Positions 32,271 to 43,652 of a stretch of 64,000 nucleotides of DNA are shown piece by piece. This stretch comes from Marsupella aquatica (taxonomy: Eukaryota > Marchantiophyta), in assembly GCA_973895155.1 (NCBI GenBank), contig OZ316899.1, positions 2,790,001 through 2,854,000 on the forward strand, in the 5' to 3' direction. The translations under genes were made by a program, and so were the position numbers. The notes below the pieces were generated by a model. It ran no database searches, was not told the origin of the DNA, and saw nothing but the letters and a program-made list of their open reading frames with translations. Numbering within the stretch: the stretch's first letter is position 1; every line of letters begins with the position of its first letter.

Positions 32271-35264
32271 ATGACTGACCTTACGCCGAGGGAAGAAAGA
32301 GTGATTCAACGGGAGAGAGCTCGACTGCAGCAGCTCGCCGGGTGGCATGATGCACAGCGACTGAGAGGGGCAGAAAGAGCTGGTAGCTCCGAAACTGGAA
32401 GTGGCGTCGAAGAAGACATACCAGAAGAAGAGTCGGTAAGGAGAAGTGAGTCTCCAACCGACATGGGGGAACCAGAGGCACGGCCAGACGAGAGGCCAGG
32501 GACCAGATTGAGCCAGCGGTCGCGCATACATTACAAGGCATTTCATGGGAGAGGAGATGAGGATCCGGACGAGTGGTTGGATGATTTCGAGGGAACCGCT
32601 GCAGCAAATGGAGAATCGGCCATCAAGATGCAGATTCTTCCCGGCCTGTTCAAGGGTGAGGCTAGGCCTTGGTACAGAGCATTAGATGTGGAAGATCAAG
32701 CCATCTGGGATATCTTCAAAACACTCTTTGTTAAGGAGTTTCGACCAATTGGAACTTCAGAACTAGCAGTGCTGAAGTTGGGACGACTTCGGTTCAAGGA
32801 GAACAAATCCTTCAGGAAGTTCTTGCAACGCTTTCAGAAACTGGTAAGACGTACAAAGACCAATGCATCTGAAGGTATGCAACTTCAATGGTTGGTGAAT
32901 GCTTTGCCACAGAAGATGAGTTTTGCAATTAGGAAGGAGAACCCGGAGACTTTAGCCGAAGCAATTAAGGATATTCAATTATACATTAATGCAGATATCA
33001 CAAGCCGGAAGAAACAGCTTAAGTCTGAGAGTTCCTCATCAGAAGAGGGATCACCCCATAAGAAAAAAGATAAGAAGAAGAAACATTCTAAGAAGTCTAG
33101 AAGTGATAAGTCAAGCTCGGATAGTGGGAGTAGCAAGAGTGAGTCATCTTCTAGTTCTGAAGAAGAAAAAACTACCAAAAGGAAGGGCAGAAGGAGAGGG
33201 AAGACGAAAGTCAAGCTGGAGGCTAAGCCACCAGATAACATCGCAGCCCTTACCGAGCAACTTAAGGCTATCATTGCAGAGGTAAAACCGAAGAAGAAGG
33301 TAGTACAGGAGGATAGCTCTGTATGGTGTGCCTTATGTTATAAAACCGGACACCATAAAGATGCGTGTCCTAAGCTTAATACTAATCATGTTCGGCATGT
33401 GGCCGAGATCAGACCATGTCAGGGAGAAGTAGAGTACTTTTTAGGAGATGCCGCTGATAGTGTTTTTGGCATCAGTGAGACTGGAGCACGAGACCTATCC
33501 AACAGACCTGCATCTCTATGGTCAGGGTTAAGGAACAACACAGGAGAGATGTATCCTCGGATTATTCAGAACCCGTCAGTACCTCCTAGGCCGAATGTGC
33601 AAAGATTTGCGGCATGCTATAATTGTGGTCAACCTGGCCATTTTGCTAGAGAATGCCCGAATGCACGCAAACAGGGTGATGGACAACCAGCTCAGCTATG
33701 TATGGGATGCCGACAGGAAGGTCATATGCTAGGGCAATGTCCTACTTGGTTGGCAGGCCTGGCCGCAAATCATAAACTTTTGCCGGTCAAGATCTTACCG
33801 CCAAGTACTACCCCCGGAGGAGTTCAAATCAACCACATCGAACTAGGATGGCAAGAGGATGCCGAGGCAGAGTTCGTACCATCTGATGATGAGGCCGAAG
33901 CCCTATCAACCTTCTCAGAGGAGGATTTAGATCATGATTGCTACCGGGTCTCTACTCGATCTACCAGAAGGAAGGAAAGGTGGGATGGGCTGGCCAAAAA
34001 TAAAGGGAAGGTTACGGAGGAAAAGATCGACTCTTCGTCAACATCAACGGAAGGAGAAGGGAGGGCTCCGGCAATACAGGTAAGCCATGAGCCCACCAGT
34101 GAACCCAATCCTTCACAAGATAGCGACTTCAATCGAGATCATCCTAAGTTGTTCTACCCCTCTATTACGGCTAGTGTTAAGGAACAACTAAGAGAATTAG
34201 AAACCCTGGAGAATACCAAAGCCATTGCCAAGGATGTAAAACGAGCAAAAGCATTGTTTGCTTCGGAAGACCCAACAGCTGTGGAGACTAGCGTGGCAAA
34301 ACTGGCCAAATCCAAGACGGAGACACCACCAGAGGAGAAGCCGATTGTTCCCTATGACCTGGCTAAAGATGTACTAGAATCTAGAGTCTCGGCAACAGTA
34401 GGTCAACTATTGAAAAATAGCCCGTACTTCCGGAAGCAATTAAGGAAGGCTATTCTCGGCAAGCCGAGATTACCCAAGGTAGCAACCAGATCCGACGTAC
34501 TAATGATAGAAGAAGATCAAGGAGCCCCAGCATTACCATTAATGATTCAAGGAGAATTATTACTACGGGTACCCATCGATGGAGGATCAGGGGTATGTAT
34601 TATGATTGATTCAACAGCAAAAGGGTGGGGTCTAACACCGGAGATGACTGGAAGAGTGTTGAACATGGCCAATGGATATCAGGTCATTCCCACGGGAGTG
34701 TTAACCGGCATCAAGACAGAGATAGGAGGTATCTTCTTTAGCATTAACTATGTAGTAATGAAGCCGGTAAATCCTACGTCATTCCGGCTATTGATTGGTA
34801 GGCCATGGCTGTACCTAGCCGAGGTAATAGAAGATTGGGGTAAAAAGCAGTTCACTTTCGGGACCCCCTCTATCACGGTATCCTGGGACACTAAGGATGA
34901 CCGTAGGAAAAGCATAAGGGAAGTAGATGGGTACGACAGTGGACTGGAGTCAGCCGATGAAGTACGTTGGTTAGAATGCCTCACTGACCTAACCGAAGAA
35001 AGTGTCTTTGGACCAGAGGTACCCCCCAGCGGATTATGGCAAGAACCAATGGAAGGTGACTTGGAAGAAGAAGACGAAGAGGTCGAGGACTGCTTTACAA
35101 TAGAATCCACCTTTTTAGCTGCAATTCCGGAGGAAGTAAAGGATGTAGACCAATTGGATGAAACGGCTAAGTGGGGAGCAGTAGCAGGGACAGTGGATTT
35201 TCTGCAGGCGTTGTGGCAGAGCCGGCAGGGTTCACAACGCCATCGATCATCGGCAAGGAATTAA
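32271..35264 (+). CDS. RLG-B Gag with zinc knuckles and protease
   Basis: A 997-residue frame from the ATG 48 nt after the PBS. The Gag domain lies at about 85-245 (IHYKAFHG, DEWLDDFEGTAAANGESAIK, PWYRALD, FLQRFQKLVRR, WLVNALPQKMSF). A Ser/Lys/Glu-rich stretch follows, then three CCHC knuckles near residues 352, 449 and 477 (CALCYKTGHHKDAC, CYNCGQPGHFAREC, CMGCRQEGHMLGQC). A retropepsin-like domain has IDGGSGVCIM near 770. The frame is intact to 35264, where it overlaps the pol frame by about 94 nt in another phase. RLG-C reads PR and RT in one frame, so this shift is either a lesion or programmed. Confidence 0.9.
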   Translation: MTDLTPREERVIQRERARLQQLAGWHDAQRLRGAERAGSSETGSGVEEDIPEEESVRRSESPTDMGEPEARPDERPGTRLSQRSRIHYKAFHGRGDEDPDEWLDDFEGTAAANGESAIKMQILPGLFKGEARPWYRALDVEDQAIWDIFKTLFVKEFRPIGTSELAVLKLGRLRFKENKSFRKFLQRFQKLVRRTKTNASEGMQLQWLVNALPQKMSFAIRKENPETLAEAIKDIQLYINADITSRKKQLKSESSSSEEGSPHKKKDKKKKHSKKSRSDKSSSDSGSSKSESSSSSEEEKTTKRKGRRRGKTKVKLEAKPPDNIAALTEQLKAIIAEVKPKKKVVQEDSSVWCALCYKTGHHKDACPKLNTNHVRHVAEIRPCQGEVEYFLGDAADSVFGISETGARDLSNRPASLWSGLRNNTGEMYPRIIQNPSVPPRPNVQRFAACYNCGQPGHFARECPNARKQGDGQPAQLCMGCRQEGHMLGQCPTWLAGLAANHKLLPVKILPPSTTPGGVQINHIELGWQEDAEAEFVPSDDEAEALSTFSEEDLDHDCYRVSTRSTRRKERWDGLAKNKGKVTEEKIDSSSTSTEGEGRAPAIQVSHEPTSEPNPSQDSDFNRDHPKLFYPSITASVKEQLRELETLENTKAIAKDVKRAKALFASEDPTAVETSVAKLAKSKTETPPEEKPIVPYDLAKDVLESRVSATVGQLLKNSPYFRKQLRKAILGKPRLPKVATRSDVLMIEEDQGAPALPLMIQGELLLRVPIDGGSGVCIMIDSTAKGWGLTPEMTGRVLNMANGYQVIPTGVLTGIKTEIGGIFFSINYVVMKPVNPTSFRLLIGRPWLYLAEVIEDWGKKQFTFGTPSITVSWDTKDDRRKSIREVDGYDSGLESADEVRWLECLTDLTEESVFGPEVPPSGLWQEPMEGDLEEEDEEVEDCFTIESTFLAAIPEEVKDVDQLDETAKWGAVAGTVDFLQALWQSRQGSQRHRSSARN

Positions 35265-38200
35265 ATACCAAGGGATCGGCATACAAGCCGATTACGAGGG
35301 CAGAACAAATTGAGGCCCTATTAGAAGCCGAGAGAGCACAGCGGCCTGACTCTCAGGAGCAAGAGGTGGATGAGATGGACAAACACAATCCAGAGCCAAG
35401 GCAGGAAGGGGAGCCGACCACCAATTCAAAACCGAATAGACCGGCAAGGGGACAATCTATGGACACCAAGGAAGGGACCGACTCGGCTAGTCCAGCCGAG
35501 ATTCCAGTTTATGGAGGTATGAGATTGGAGAGACTGGAAGCTGAACTGGACCCGAATTTGAAGAAGCAGATTAATATGATCCAAGCACGGCAATATCGGA
35601 AGCTCGACTTAGGAGAGGGAAGAGAACTGAACTTAGGGAGAAACCTAGCACCTGAGCTCGAGAAAGAGATCAGTGACTTATTGATTGAATTTCAGGATGT
35701 GTTTGCATGGAGTCACCAAGATCTAAAGGGAGTAGATCCAACACTAGGGGAACATCGAATTGATCTCATGTTAGGAGCCAAATCATTTCGACAACCAATT
35801 CGAAGGATGAACCCGAAGTATTCCCTGCTGGTCAAAACAGAAATCGACAAACTAGTGGAAGCTGGATTCATCACTCCAGTCCTGCATTCAGACTGGGTGT
35901 CTCCAATTGTGATAGTTCCCAAGAAAGCTGGACCCAATGGTAAACCCAAGATCCGGGTTTGTCAGGATTACAGGAAGCTGAATGAAGCAACATTAAAAGA
36001 CCATTTTCCTTTACCGTTTACTGATATGGTACTAGACATGGTAGCCAGTCATGAACTATATTCATTCATGGATGGATACTCTGGTTATAACCAAATCAGG
36101 ATTCGGCAGGAAGACCAAATCAAGACGGCCTTCATCACGGAATGGGGGATCTATGTCTTCAATCGTATGCCGTTTGGACTCTGCAACGCACCAGCTATGT
36201 TTCAACGATTAATAGTGAACATTTTTCATGATTACTTGAGAAAGTTCATGGAAATCTTCATTGATGACTTTGCAGTATTCGGGAAGGCATCGAAACATGC
36301 TAAATACCTCAGGAAAACCTTCATGAGATGTAGAGAGGTGGGTCTCAAGTTACACCCAGATAAATGTTTCTTTGCAGTAACCGAGGGGGTGCTACTAGGT
36401 CACAAGGTATCAAGGAAGGGCATTGAGATTGATAAAGGTAAGCTAGCAGTATGGCTAGATATCATGCAACCTAAGAACATAAAGGATGTAAGATCCTTCT
36501 TGGGATGCATTGGTTACTATCGCCGGTTCATCAAGGATTTTGCCAAGCTAGCTTTACCATTAACCAACATGCTCAAGACAGGAGCAGACTTCGAACCCAC
36601 ACCCGAATGAGTCACAGCGGTGGTAGAATTGAAGCAGATGTTAGTAGAGGCCCCAGTCATGATAGCACCGGACTGGAACAAAGATTTTCATGTTTTTGTA
36701 GATGTCTCGGGCTTTTGTATCGGCTCAGTACTAAGTCAGTTGGATGAGAAAGGAAGGGACCATCCCATATACTTCGCAAGCCGTCAGCTTGCCGATGCCG
36801 AACGGAACTACTCCACCACAGAGAGAGAAGCATTAGGAGTCATTTATTCTTGTAAAAAGTTTAGGCATTATTTACTAGGGTACAAGGTAATCTTTCATAC
36901 TGATCATGAAAGTTTGAAGTACCTAGTCAATAAGCCGGACCTTACAGGCAGAGTAGCAAGATGGATTTTGCTATTACAGGAGTTTGACTATGAGCTGAGG
37001 ATCAAGCCGGGAAAGTTACACGCCAATGCCGACTTCTTTTCAAGGATCACAGGTAAACCTGCCACGGATTGCATCGATGATCGATTCCCCGACGAGGAGC
37101 TATTCGTTGTGGAAATAGTTGATACATGGTACCCTGAGATTTTACAATTTCTCAGCACTTCCAGATTACAGCCAGGATTAAGCCGAGAGCAAGCCGCAGT
37201 CTTTGTGCGGAAGGTCAGACAGTATCAGTGCATTAAAGGCATACTGCACAAGCATGGAATCAACGGCACGATTCAAAGGTGTTTGGAAAAGGGAGAGGTA
37301 AAACGAGTCCTACGGGCCATGCATGGAGAGGAAGCCGGAGGACATTTTGCCCCAGTAACCACGTCTAAGAAGATATTAAATGCCGGTTACTGGTGGCCCA
37401 CCTTGCACAAGGATGTCTATCAGTTTATCAAACAATGCGATCCTTGTCAACGAGCGGGAGGACCAAGGGCGTCCACCAGACATCCACTGCACCCTATTCT
37501 ACCTCTGGCACCATTCGAGAAGTGGGGTATTGATTACATTGGACCTCTGAAACCACTGACCCACCCTCGACGGAACAAGTACATAATCCTGGCTACGGAT
37601 TATGCAACTAAATGGGTAGAGGCCAGACCAACAACGAAGGATGATGCAATTACTATGGCTAGATTCATGTATGAGCAGATCTTCACCAGGTATGGAGCAC
37701 CCCTAGAATTAGTTAGTGATAGAGGAACCCATTTTTTGAATGATATAATTAGTCGTTTAAATGAGCAGTATTTAGTTAAACATAGGCCTACTACTCCCTA
37801 CCATCCAAAGGCAAATGGGTTGACAGAACAAGCAAACGGAATTATAGGAAAGATATTGAACAAGACAGTAGCTCAGAACAAACTCGATTGGGATGATAAA
37901 TTGTTTGCTGCTGTTTTTGCTTACAATCTTGCCTATAAATCCACTACCGGTCATACACCCTTCTTCTTAACCTTTGGACAAGAAGCCCTGGTACCCATGC
38001 AACTTGAGATACCGACATTTCAAGTTACAATTGAGGAAAGAGCCTCAGCGGAGGAGAGCCTAAAGGAGCGAGAATATAGGTTAGAAGCTTTAGAGGAGGC
38101 GAGAATGATTTCAGCCGAGAGAGTAGAATATAGACAGAATATCATGAAGCAGCAGTATGATAAAAAGTTGAAAGTAGTTAGTATTCACACCGGTGATCTT

Positions 38201-38437
38201 GTGCTACTTTATGACAGTAGGTATAGTAGGTTTCCAGGAAAGCTTTACACTCGCTGGTTAGGACCCTTTAGAGTAACCATGATATTCCCCAATGGCTCCG
38301 TACAATTGGCCAACATTACGGGAGAGGTATATCCAGTTCGCATCCATTATGACCGCCTCAAGAAATACTATATGGACGAAGATGAAGTGGTTCGCGAGGA
38401 CGCTTCACAATTAAGTGGGGAGCTATGTGATGCCTAG
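35171..38437 (+). pseudogene. RLG-B Pol: RT, RNase H, integrase, one internal stop
   Basis: RT comes first: WVSPIVIVPKK, KIRVCQDYRKLN, FMDGYSGYNQI, and catalytic FIDDF at 36257-36271. A TGA at 36608 lies between RT and RNase H, replacing what looks like a Trp or sense codon. The same frame continues from 36620 with RNase H (FVDVSGFCIGSVLS, TEREALGVIYS, HTDHESLKYL) and integrase: a zinc domain ending CDPCQRAG, then the catalytic D in IDYIGPL, SDRGTHF and the Glu of LTEQANGI. A C-terminal domain with GDLVLLYDSRY and LYTRWLGPFRV follows. The last codons TGT GAT GCC and the stop TAG are the first 12 bases of the 3' LTR. There is no chromodomain. Confidence 0.9.
38413..38425 (+). promoter_or_regulatory. 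RLG-B polypurine tract inside pol codons
   Basis: AAGTGGGGAGCTA directly before the LTR start. It encodes the LSGEL residues of the pol C-terminus, so the priming site and coding sequence are superimposed. Confidence 0.65.
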
Positions 38438-41400
38438 ACAGGAATCACTCGGCCAGTTAAGTGGGTAAAGCAGGAAGGCACCCTAGGAACACCTTAGTAT
38501 AGGGACAAAACAAGGAAAATATAAACAATTAGGGGCAACCATGGAACCCGGGCCGAGGCCGGAGGTAAGGACGCTGAGGGTGAAAACTCGATTAGGGTTA
38601 GGGCGCGTTAAGCGTCGGCGGCTAGGAAGGATCAACGGGAAGAAGGACCGGCAGAGGAGAGGGGTAAGGAGCGCTTGTGGGAGATGGTGGCTCATTTGCG
38701 AGCACGAACTAGGCAGACGACTACGGGAGGCCAACTACTGTCAGCTGCTTAGGCAAGCACTCGGGGAGAGAGTAGATACCGACGATCGACCTAAGGAGGG
38801 TATGAGCAACGTCAATCAAGCGGCACATTTCTGGGGATGCCTGTTCGAACGGGCAACTGAGTACATCAAGACTTACGAGGACGAGGAATCAGAAAGGGCA
38901 GCTCGAGAACGGCAGGAGCTTGCTCGATTGTGGGAGCTACAGAAGACAGCTTTCTTAGGAGGCGAACTCATCAAGGACGAGTTCCTGTGGACGCCTACTT
39001 CCAATCAACTCGACGATCTTCTGTTTTGCAAAGACAGCGTCTTCGGCATCCGAGAGGCCATCAAGAACTGCAACGACATACACTGGGAATTAAAGGGTAG
39101 CATGGAAAGGTGGACCCAGGCAACGGTGCTAGGAGAAACCTCCATGGCAGCAGAGATGAAGAGGAAGGGAGCCATCAACGATGAAGCCACCCCGACAAAA
39201 AGAACGAGGTCGGCGGCACCAAAGAAGCCAGCCGAGTAGCAGAGCAGGAGGCAGGGAGAAGCCGAAGAGGAGGAGGTCGATCCCATCAAGGCCATTCCAA
39301 CCAGGGATGACACCTGGAAGGGCTGGGCGGCAACCCTACCGGTGGAGGTGCAACTACATTTTGCACGGGAGGAGGATGCATGCTTTACGGCCATGCAGAC
39401 CAAGAAGTACCAAGGCTTCATGGCCGGATCCGGCTTAGAGGCCTTTGTAAGATTACCATGGCTGAAGCCGGAGGTACCGGAGTCAGACCTATTAGAATTC
39501 GTGGGGTCATGGGAACCCGAGACCAATTGCACGAGGATATATGGGAAGGATTTCTATCTTACTCCCAAGGTAATTGCCGAAGTGTTTGGCTTGCCGATAG
39601 GCAATAAGACCAAAGTTGATACCAGGAAGACCTTGCCTGACAAGGAGTTCCGGTCGTTCCCCGGGCCATCAACGAAGAATGGCTTCTTCCGAAACACCTG
39701 CACCAACCCGCACATAGGAGAGATGATCAACTTCTTGCGGGTGACCATGCATTGTAACTTGCCGAGGGCAGAGATCGGCAAAGCACAGGTCTATCTGGCA
39801 GAAAGGCCAGACCCAAGCCGGGACTACAACGGGTACCTCCTCAACCAATTGAAGAAGATCTTAAAGGAGGAGCAGCAGGTAATCGGCATGGGGAGCGTAT
39901 CGCAGCTTGGCTATCACATGCCGCTGTTGTGCCGGTATGCCAGAGGTCAGACTTTTGCCCCAGTACTTCCCCTGCAGGTAAGGGCACCCGAGGAAGCTCC
40001 AACGCCGAGGCCGTTGGCTGAGAAGCCTCAACCACCTGTTAGCCCTACGATCGAGCAGGTGTTTAGGCCCAGGAAGGAGGACTTGCCGATGCAGCAACCA
40101 GGCATGCAGAGTCTGCTGAAACTACTGGAGAAAGAAAAGAAATCGGCATCGGCAACAACAACGGCAACGGCAACAATGCAGGACACTACTACAGAGGTAG
40201 GCCTACACCGGCTCACAAGAGAAAACCCCTTTGCTGGAGACAAGGAGAGAATCAGGCCGGAATCCAAGCCAGGTGTTCAAATGTATGTGGGAATCTCAAG
40301 CTCCGAATCTGAGGCAGAATTGCCTGAAGCTCCTACCGACGAAGAGGAGAGGGAGAAGCCGGACGTCCAAGAAGTAGAGGAGGCAGTGGAGGACTGCAGC
40401 CATGATAATTCCGGCTATGGGTCGGACCATCACGTTCCAGGAGTAAGGACTTGTGGCCAGTTTGTCCCCACACTTCCAAGGGTAGTGCGAGGGGACCCCA
40501 ACCAGCAGAGTAGCCCTGAGTCTCCCCCACCAGATGTTGCTCCCCCGAGCTTTGACGGCATAAAACAGACGGTGCAGGAATTTCAGGAGCGAATCAGGCA
40601 GGAAGAGGAGGCAGCCCTGGCTAGGGAAAAGGATTTACCAGGAGGAGATTGGCCGGAGGACATCAGGCGGCTAGCCGAAAAAGGAAGCAAACCTCTAGCC
40701 ACGATTGAAGAGATCCGCAGGACGGCTTGGGAGTAGAGGCCGCGATGGGCGATGCCGATCACTTCTACTTACTCCACCTACGCTAAGAATAGAGCCATGG
40801 AGTATGGTGAGATGTGTGGGGAACTTGCGCTCGGCATCTTTGGAGAGGAGTTGGAGGTAGGACCCTTTTTCCATAGGGAGCAGTTGGAGAAGCACCAATT
40901 AGAAGAAGCGGTGGCTTTAGAGAGAAGCAAGAAGGACGAGGTCATTCGGCGGCTTAGGAGGATGGAAGCCGAGATTGAAGATCTAAGGGCGGCCAAGAAA
41001 GCCCAAGATGAACTGCGGATTAAACGGCATGAGCTGAACATCATGCAGGGGCAGTTGGACACCGCGTAGGCTGATAATCAGAATATCAAGGAAAAACTGA
41101 CTCAGACGCAGGGAGAGTTGGCCGACACGATCAAAGAGAGGGAGAAGTGGAAGCAAGAGCTGAAGAATACAGAGGAGGCCCACATAACAGCCAACAGCCG
41201 GGCCATGGCGGAGACCCAAAGAAAGGAATGGGCGTTGAAGGGGGAGCTCGAGAAAATCCGCGGAGCCCTTGAGCAGAAGGAGGTCGAGTTAGGGAAATCC
41301 TATCAAGGGATTATGGCGCTGCAGCAGGAGCTTGCGTCCCTGACGGCCAGCTTCAAGGCCGACCTAAGGGAGAAGGACGAGATGCCCGAACAGACTTACG

Positions 41401-43091
41401 CCAAGATGAACCAGATGGAGTCTGTCATCATTGCAGAGCTCGACAAGGAGCTAAGAGCAACCCGGGAGGAGAGGACTACCTTGAAACAAGAACGGGAGGA
41501 AGCCCAGAAGGAACTAGAGGAGGCACGCAAGGACCTGGATGAGACCCACGAGGAGTTGGAGGAAATCACGAGGAAGATGGAGAACCTCCAGCGGCGGGCC
41601 GACAACCAAACGGAGCGGCTGAAGAAACAAGCCGCAGTATTTAAGTGCTTGTCTTCATCAGGCCCAACTCCAATTGGGGCAACCAAGTTACCAGGAGTGG
41701 TACTGGCCGAAGAAAAAGCCGCGCCACCTGCACCAGTGCCGGAAGTAAGTGGGAAGGGGAAGGGACCAGCTGCCGAACCAGAAAAGAAGAAAAAGCAGAA
41801 ACCTTTAGGGTCAAGAAGTAATCCGACTCCACAAGCCATGGTGACCAAGGAGGTAGAACCAGCACCATCCTCCGGCATGAATACGGCAATAGATCCCGCT
41901 ATCATCACAGGTGGGGGTGGTGCGGCCCAAGCCGAACTACTCAGTAATGAGGCCGGTATTCCAGATCCGCCTCTTGAGCAGGCCGGGGAGACCGTAGCCG
42001 AGGCTGAGGCCGTAACCGATTCCCGAACCGATGCCGACGCCGATGGTGGACCCAATCAGGCCGATGGAGAGTTGACTCAGTCAAGGGCAGGTAATCTGTC
42101 AGAAAATGAACCTACGGCAGTGGCTGAGGAGGAAGCGTTGGGGGCGTCCATTAAGGATCCACCACCGGTGTCGTGACGGTGCAAGGGTGCCGTTCCTTTT
42201 AGGGAGGGCGGACGTGGAGGGAGGAGGCGTGAGTGGGCAGGGCGGGCGCTGATCTCCAAGTTTAAGATTAGGATCAAGACCAGGAGCGGCCCTGACACTT
42301 AGCTTAGTGGGATTGCGGTCCCACTGGTAGGAGCAACACTTGTGCTCCTGCCTTGCTGTACATAGGTAGATTCGGGCAAGTAGATTACTGTTAAGTAGAT
42401 TAGGCTTACGATGCAAAGAATGGCGGATCCACTACCAGGATAAGTACCTGGGCAGCGGGGAGCTCAGGGCCTCTTCTTTAGCAAGTTTTTAGTTTGCACC
42501 AGCCGGGTTGGGATCAAGTAGTACGAGAAGCTCTCGGTTAGTCATACAGTGACCCTTGTGTATATTCATGTTTCCTCATGCATAAGAGCTGAATAGAGTT
42601 GGCCTCACGGCTTAGTTCGCAGAGCTTGTGTATGAGATGTACTGTTTGTATGGCAAGTGCATGGTATGACTCAGTCAGAATGAGTCATTTTGCTATTTGT
42701 GTGTCGCATTAACTTGTGTGAAGAGTGCCCACATCAACCAAAAGGAAGGAAAGTAAGCAGGGGAGTGAGAGTTGGATGTGTCGAGCTGAGAGAGGTCTTA
42801 GCGGCTTAACCAAGCCTATTGGGGATCATTCCGGCGGCGGAATCCAAACATACCTAACAAGACGGAGGGGAAGACAGGGGAAGGCCTAGATTAGGCCGGC
42901 TACGTATCTCATGACCCGATGAAGGATCTGTCCAGTATATGTGTGTAAAATGTTAATAGTAGTACTAGTAGAAGGTTAGCAGCGTCCCATGCCGCTAAGC
43001 CGTGGAAACGGCCTTGCCAAGCGCGAAACCTGCGGGAATCGGCTTGAGCTGGGGGGTTTCTTGGGTTTAGGGAGCCATGGGACGCACCACA
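38426..43091 (+). repeat. RLG-B 3' LTR
   Basis: 4,666 bp, TGTGATGCCTAG...GCACCACA, followed by the TSD GCCGT at 43092. It contains the LTR ORF at 38541-42176. The last 915 bp (42177-43091) are non-coding and include the two hairpins and a U3-promoter/R/U5 candidate region. Confidence 0.93.
38541..42176 (+). pseudogene. RLG-B LTR-encoded FGLP/coiled-coil protein, 3' LTR copy
   Basis: Same 1,212-codon frame as 13899-17534, 115 nt into the LTR and 104 nt after the pol stop, so in genomic RNA it would be the last ORF after gag-pol. Three TAG codons interrupt it, at 39237, 40734 and 41067; each is CAG in the 5' LTR copy. The codon that is TAG at 14475 in the 5' copy is intact CAG here. No frameshifts separate the copies, so the source element probably had a full-length reading frame. 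Domains are as described for the 5' copy. Confidence 0.85.
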
Positions 43092-43650
43092 GCCGTATAA
43101 CTATGCTGTTACAATATCCATTTCATGCATGGATAAGTGATGGCGTTGTGAAAATGTAATGAGGTATCTGTAGGTAATAACATCCATTACCGGGGAGTAT
43201 GTTAGGTCATAGTCCTTGCCGGGGACTTGAGTAAATCCTCTGGCCACCAGTCTAGCCTTATGCCGTGTCACATCACCTTTCGCATTTCTTTTCTTGACTA
43301 AGGTCCATTTATAGCCAATGAGATGGGCTTCAGGTTCAGCTATTGTGATTGGTCCGAATACCTGGCGAGCTATGAGGGAGTCCAGCTCTAAGTGAATGGC
43401 CTGTTTCCATTCAGGCCAGTCAGGTTGGGCCTCAGCTTCTTTGATTGTGCGGGGGTCCGGCTGTTTGTCGTCAATCTGCTGTACTATATGAAATGCAAAT
43501 TGTTCGTCTATAGTAGTGTGCTCTCTGTCCCATACATGCCCAGTTCTTCCATAGTTGATTGAGATCTCGGCATTGTCTTCTAGTACATTGGGTTGACTAG
43601 GAGTTGGGTCCCTGGTGGATGTATTGGGTACAGGTGTTGGGGCAGCTCTA
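43092..43650 (-). pseudogene. RLC-E reverse transcriptase, N-terminal part
   Basis: Minus-strand copia RT upstream of the RLG-B insertion. By eye the frame reads an EWKQAIHLELDSL-type opening, VFGP, GYKWTLVKKRNAKG, KARLVARGF and an MDIVTA-stop-LYG block. A TAG sits two codons before the insertion. The frame continues at 13783. The GCCGT at 43092-43096 is the TSD. Confidence 0.8.
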
Positions 43651-43652
43651 CG

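Larger units (their letters stand above)
13784..43091 (+). mobile_element. RLG-B, complete Ty3/gypsy element with 4.66-kb coding LTRs
   Basis: Plus-strand element with a perfect GCCGT TSD (13779-13783 and 43092-43096). The 5' LTR is 13784-18026 plus 31782-32201 (4,663 bp after removing RLG-C). The 3' LTR is 38426-43091 (4,666 bp). Both start TGTGATGCCTAGACAGG and end GCACCACA. A PBS (32206), gag-PR (32271) and pol (to 38437) lie between. It sits inside the RT codons of RLC-E, and RLG-C has inserted into its 5' LTR. The LTRs differ at roughly 1% of sites by eye, so the insertion is young. Confidence 0.93.

Noticed and set aside
32975-33285. Ser-rich antisense frame and alternate plus frame in RLG-B gag.
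   Set aside because: They are shadow frames of the Ser/Lys-rich gag segment.
31780-43091. RLG-B read as an element with short 422-425-bp LTRs (31780-32201 and 42667-43091).
   Set aside because: No TSD fits those ends, and the LTR-like repeat extends a further 4.2 kb once RLG-C is removed. The GCCGT TSD and TG/CA ends fit the 4.66-kb LTRs.
13784-43091. A tandem array [ORF]-LTR-[gag-pol]-[ORF]-LTR of two recombined elements.
   Set aside because: The first ORF block begins at the same TGTGATGCC as the second, with a copia TSD outside it, so one element with long LTRs explains everything.
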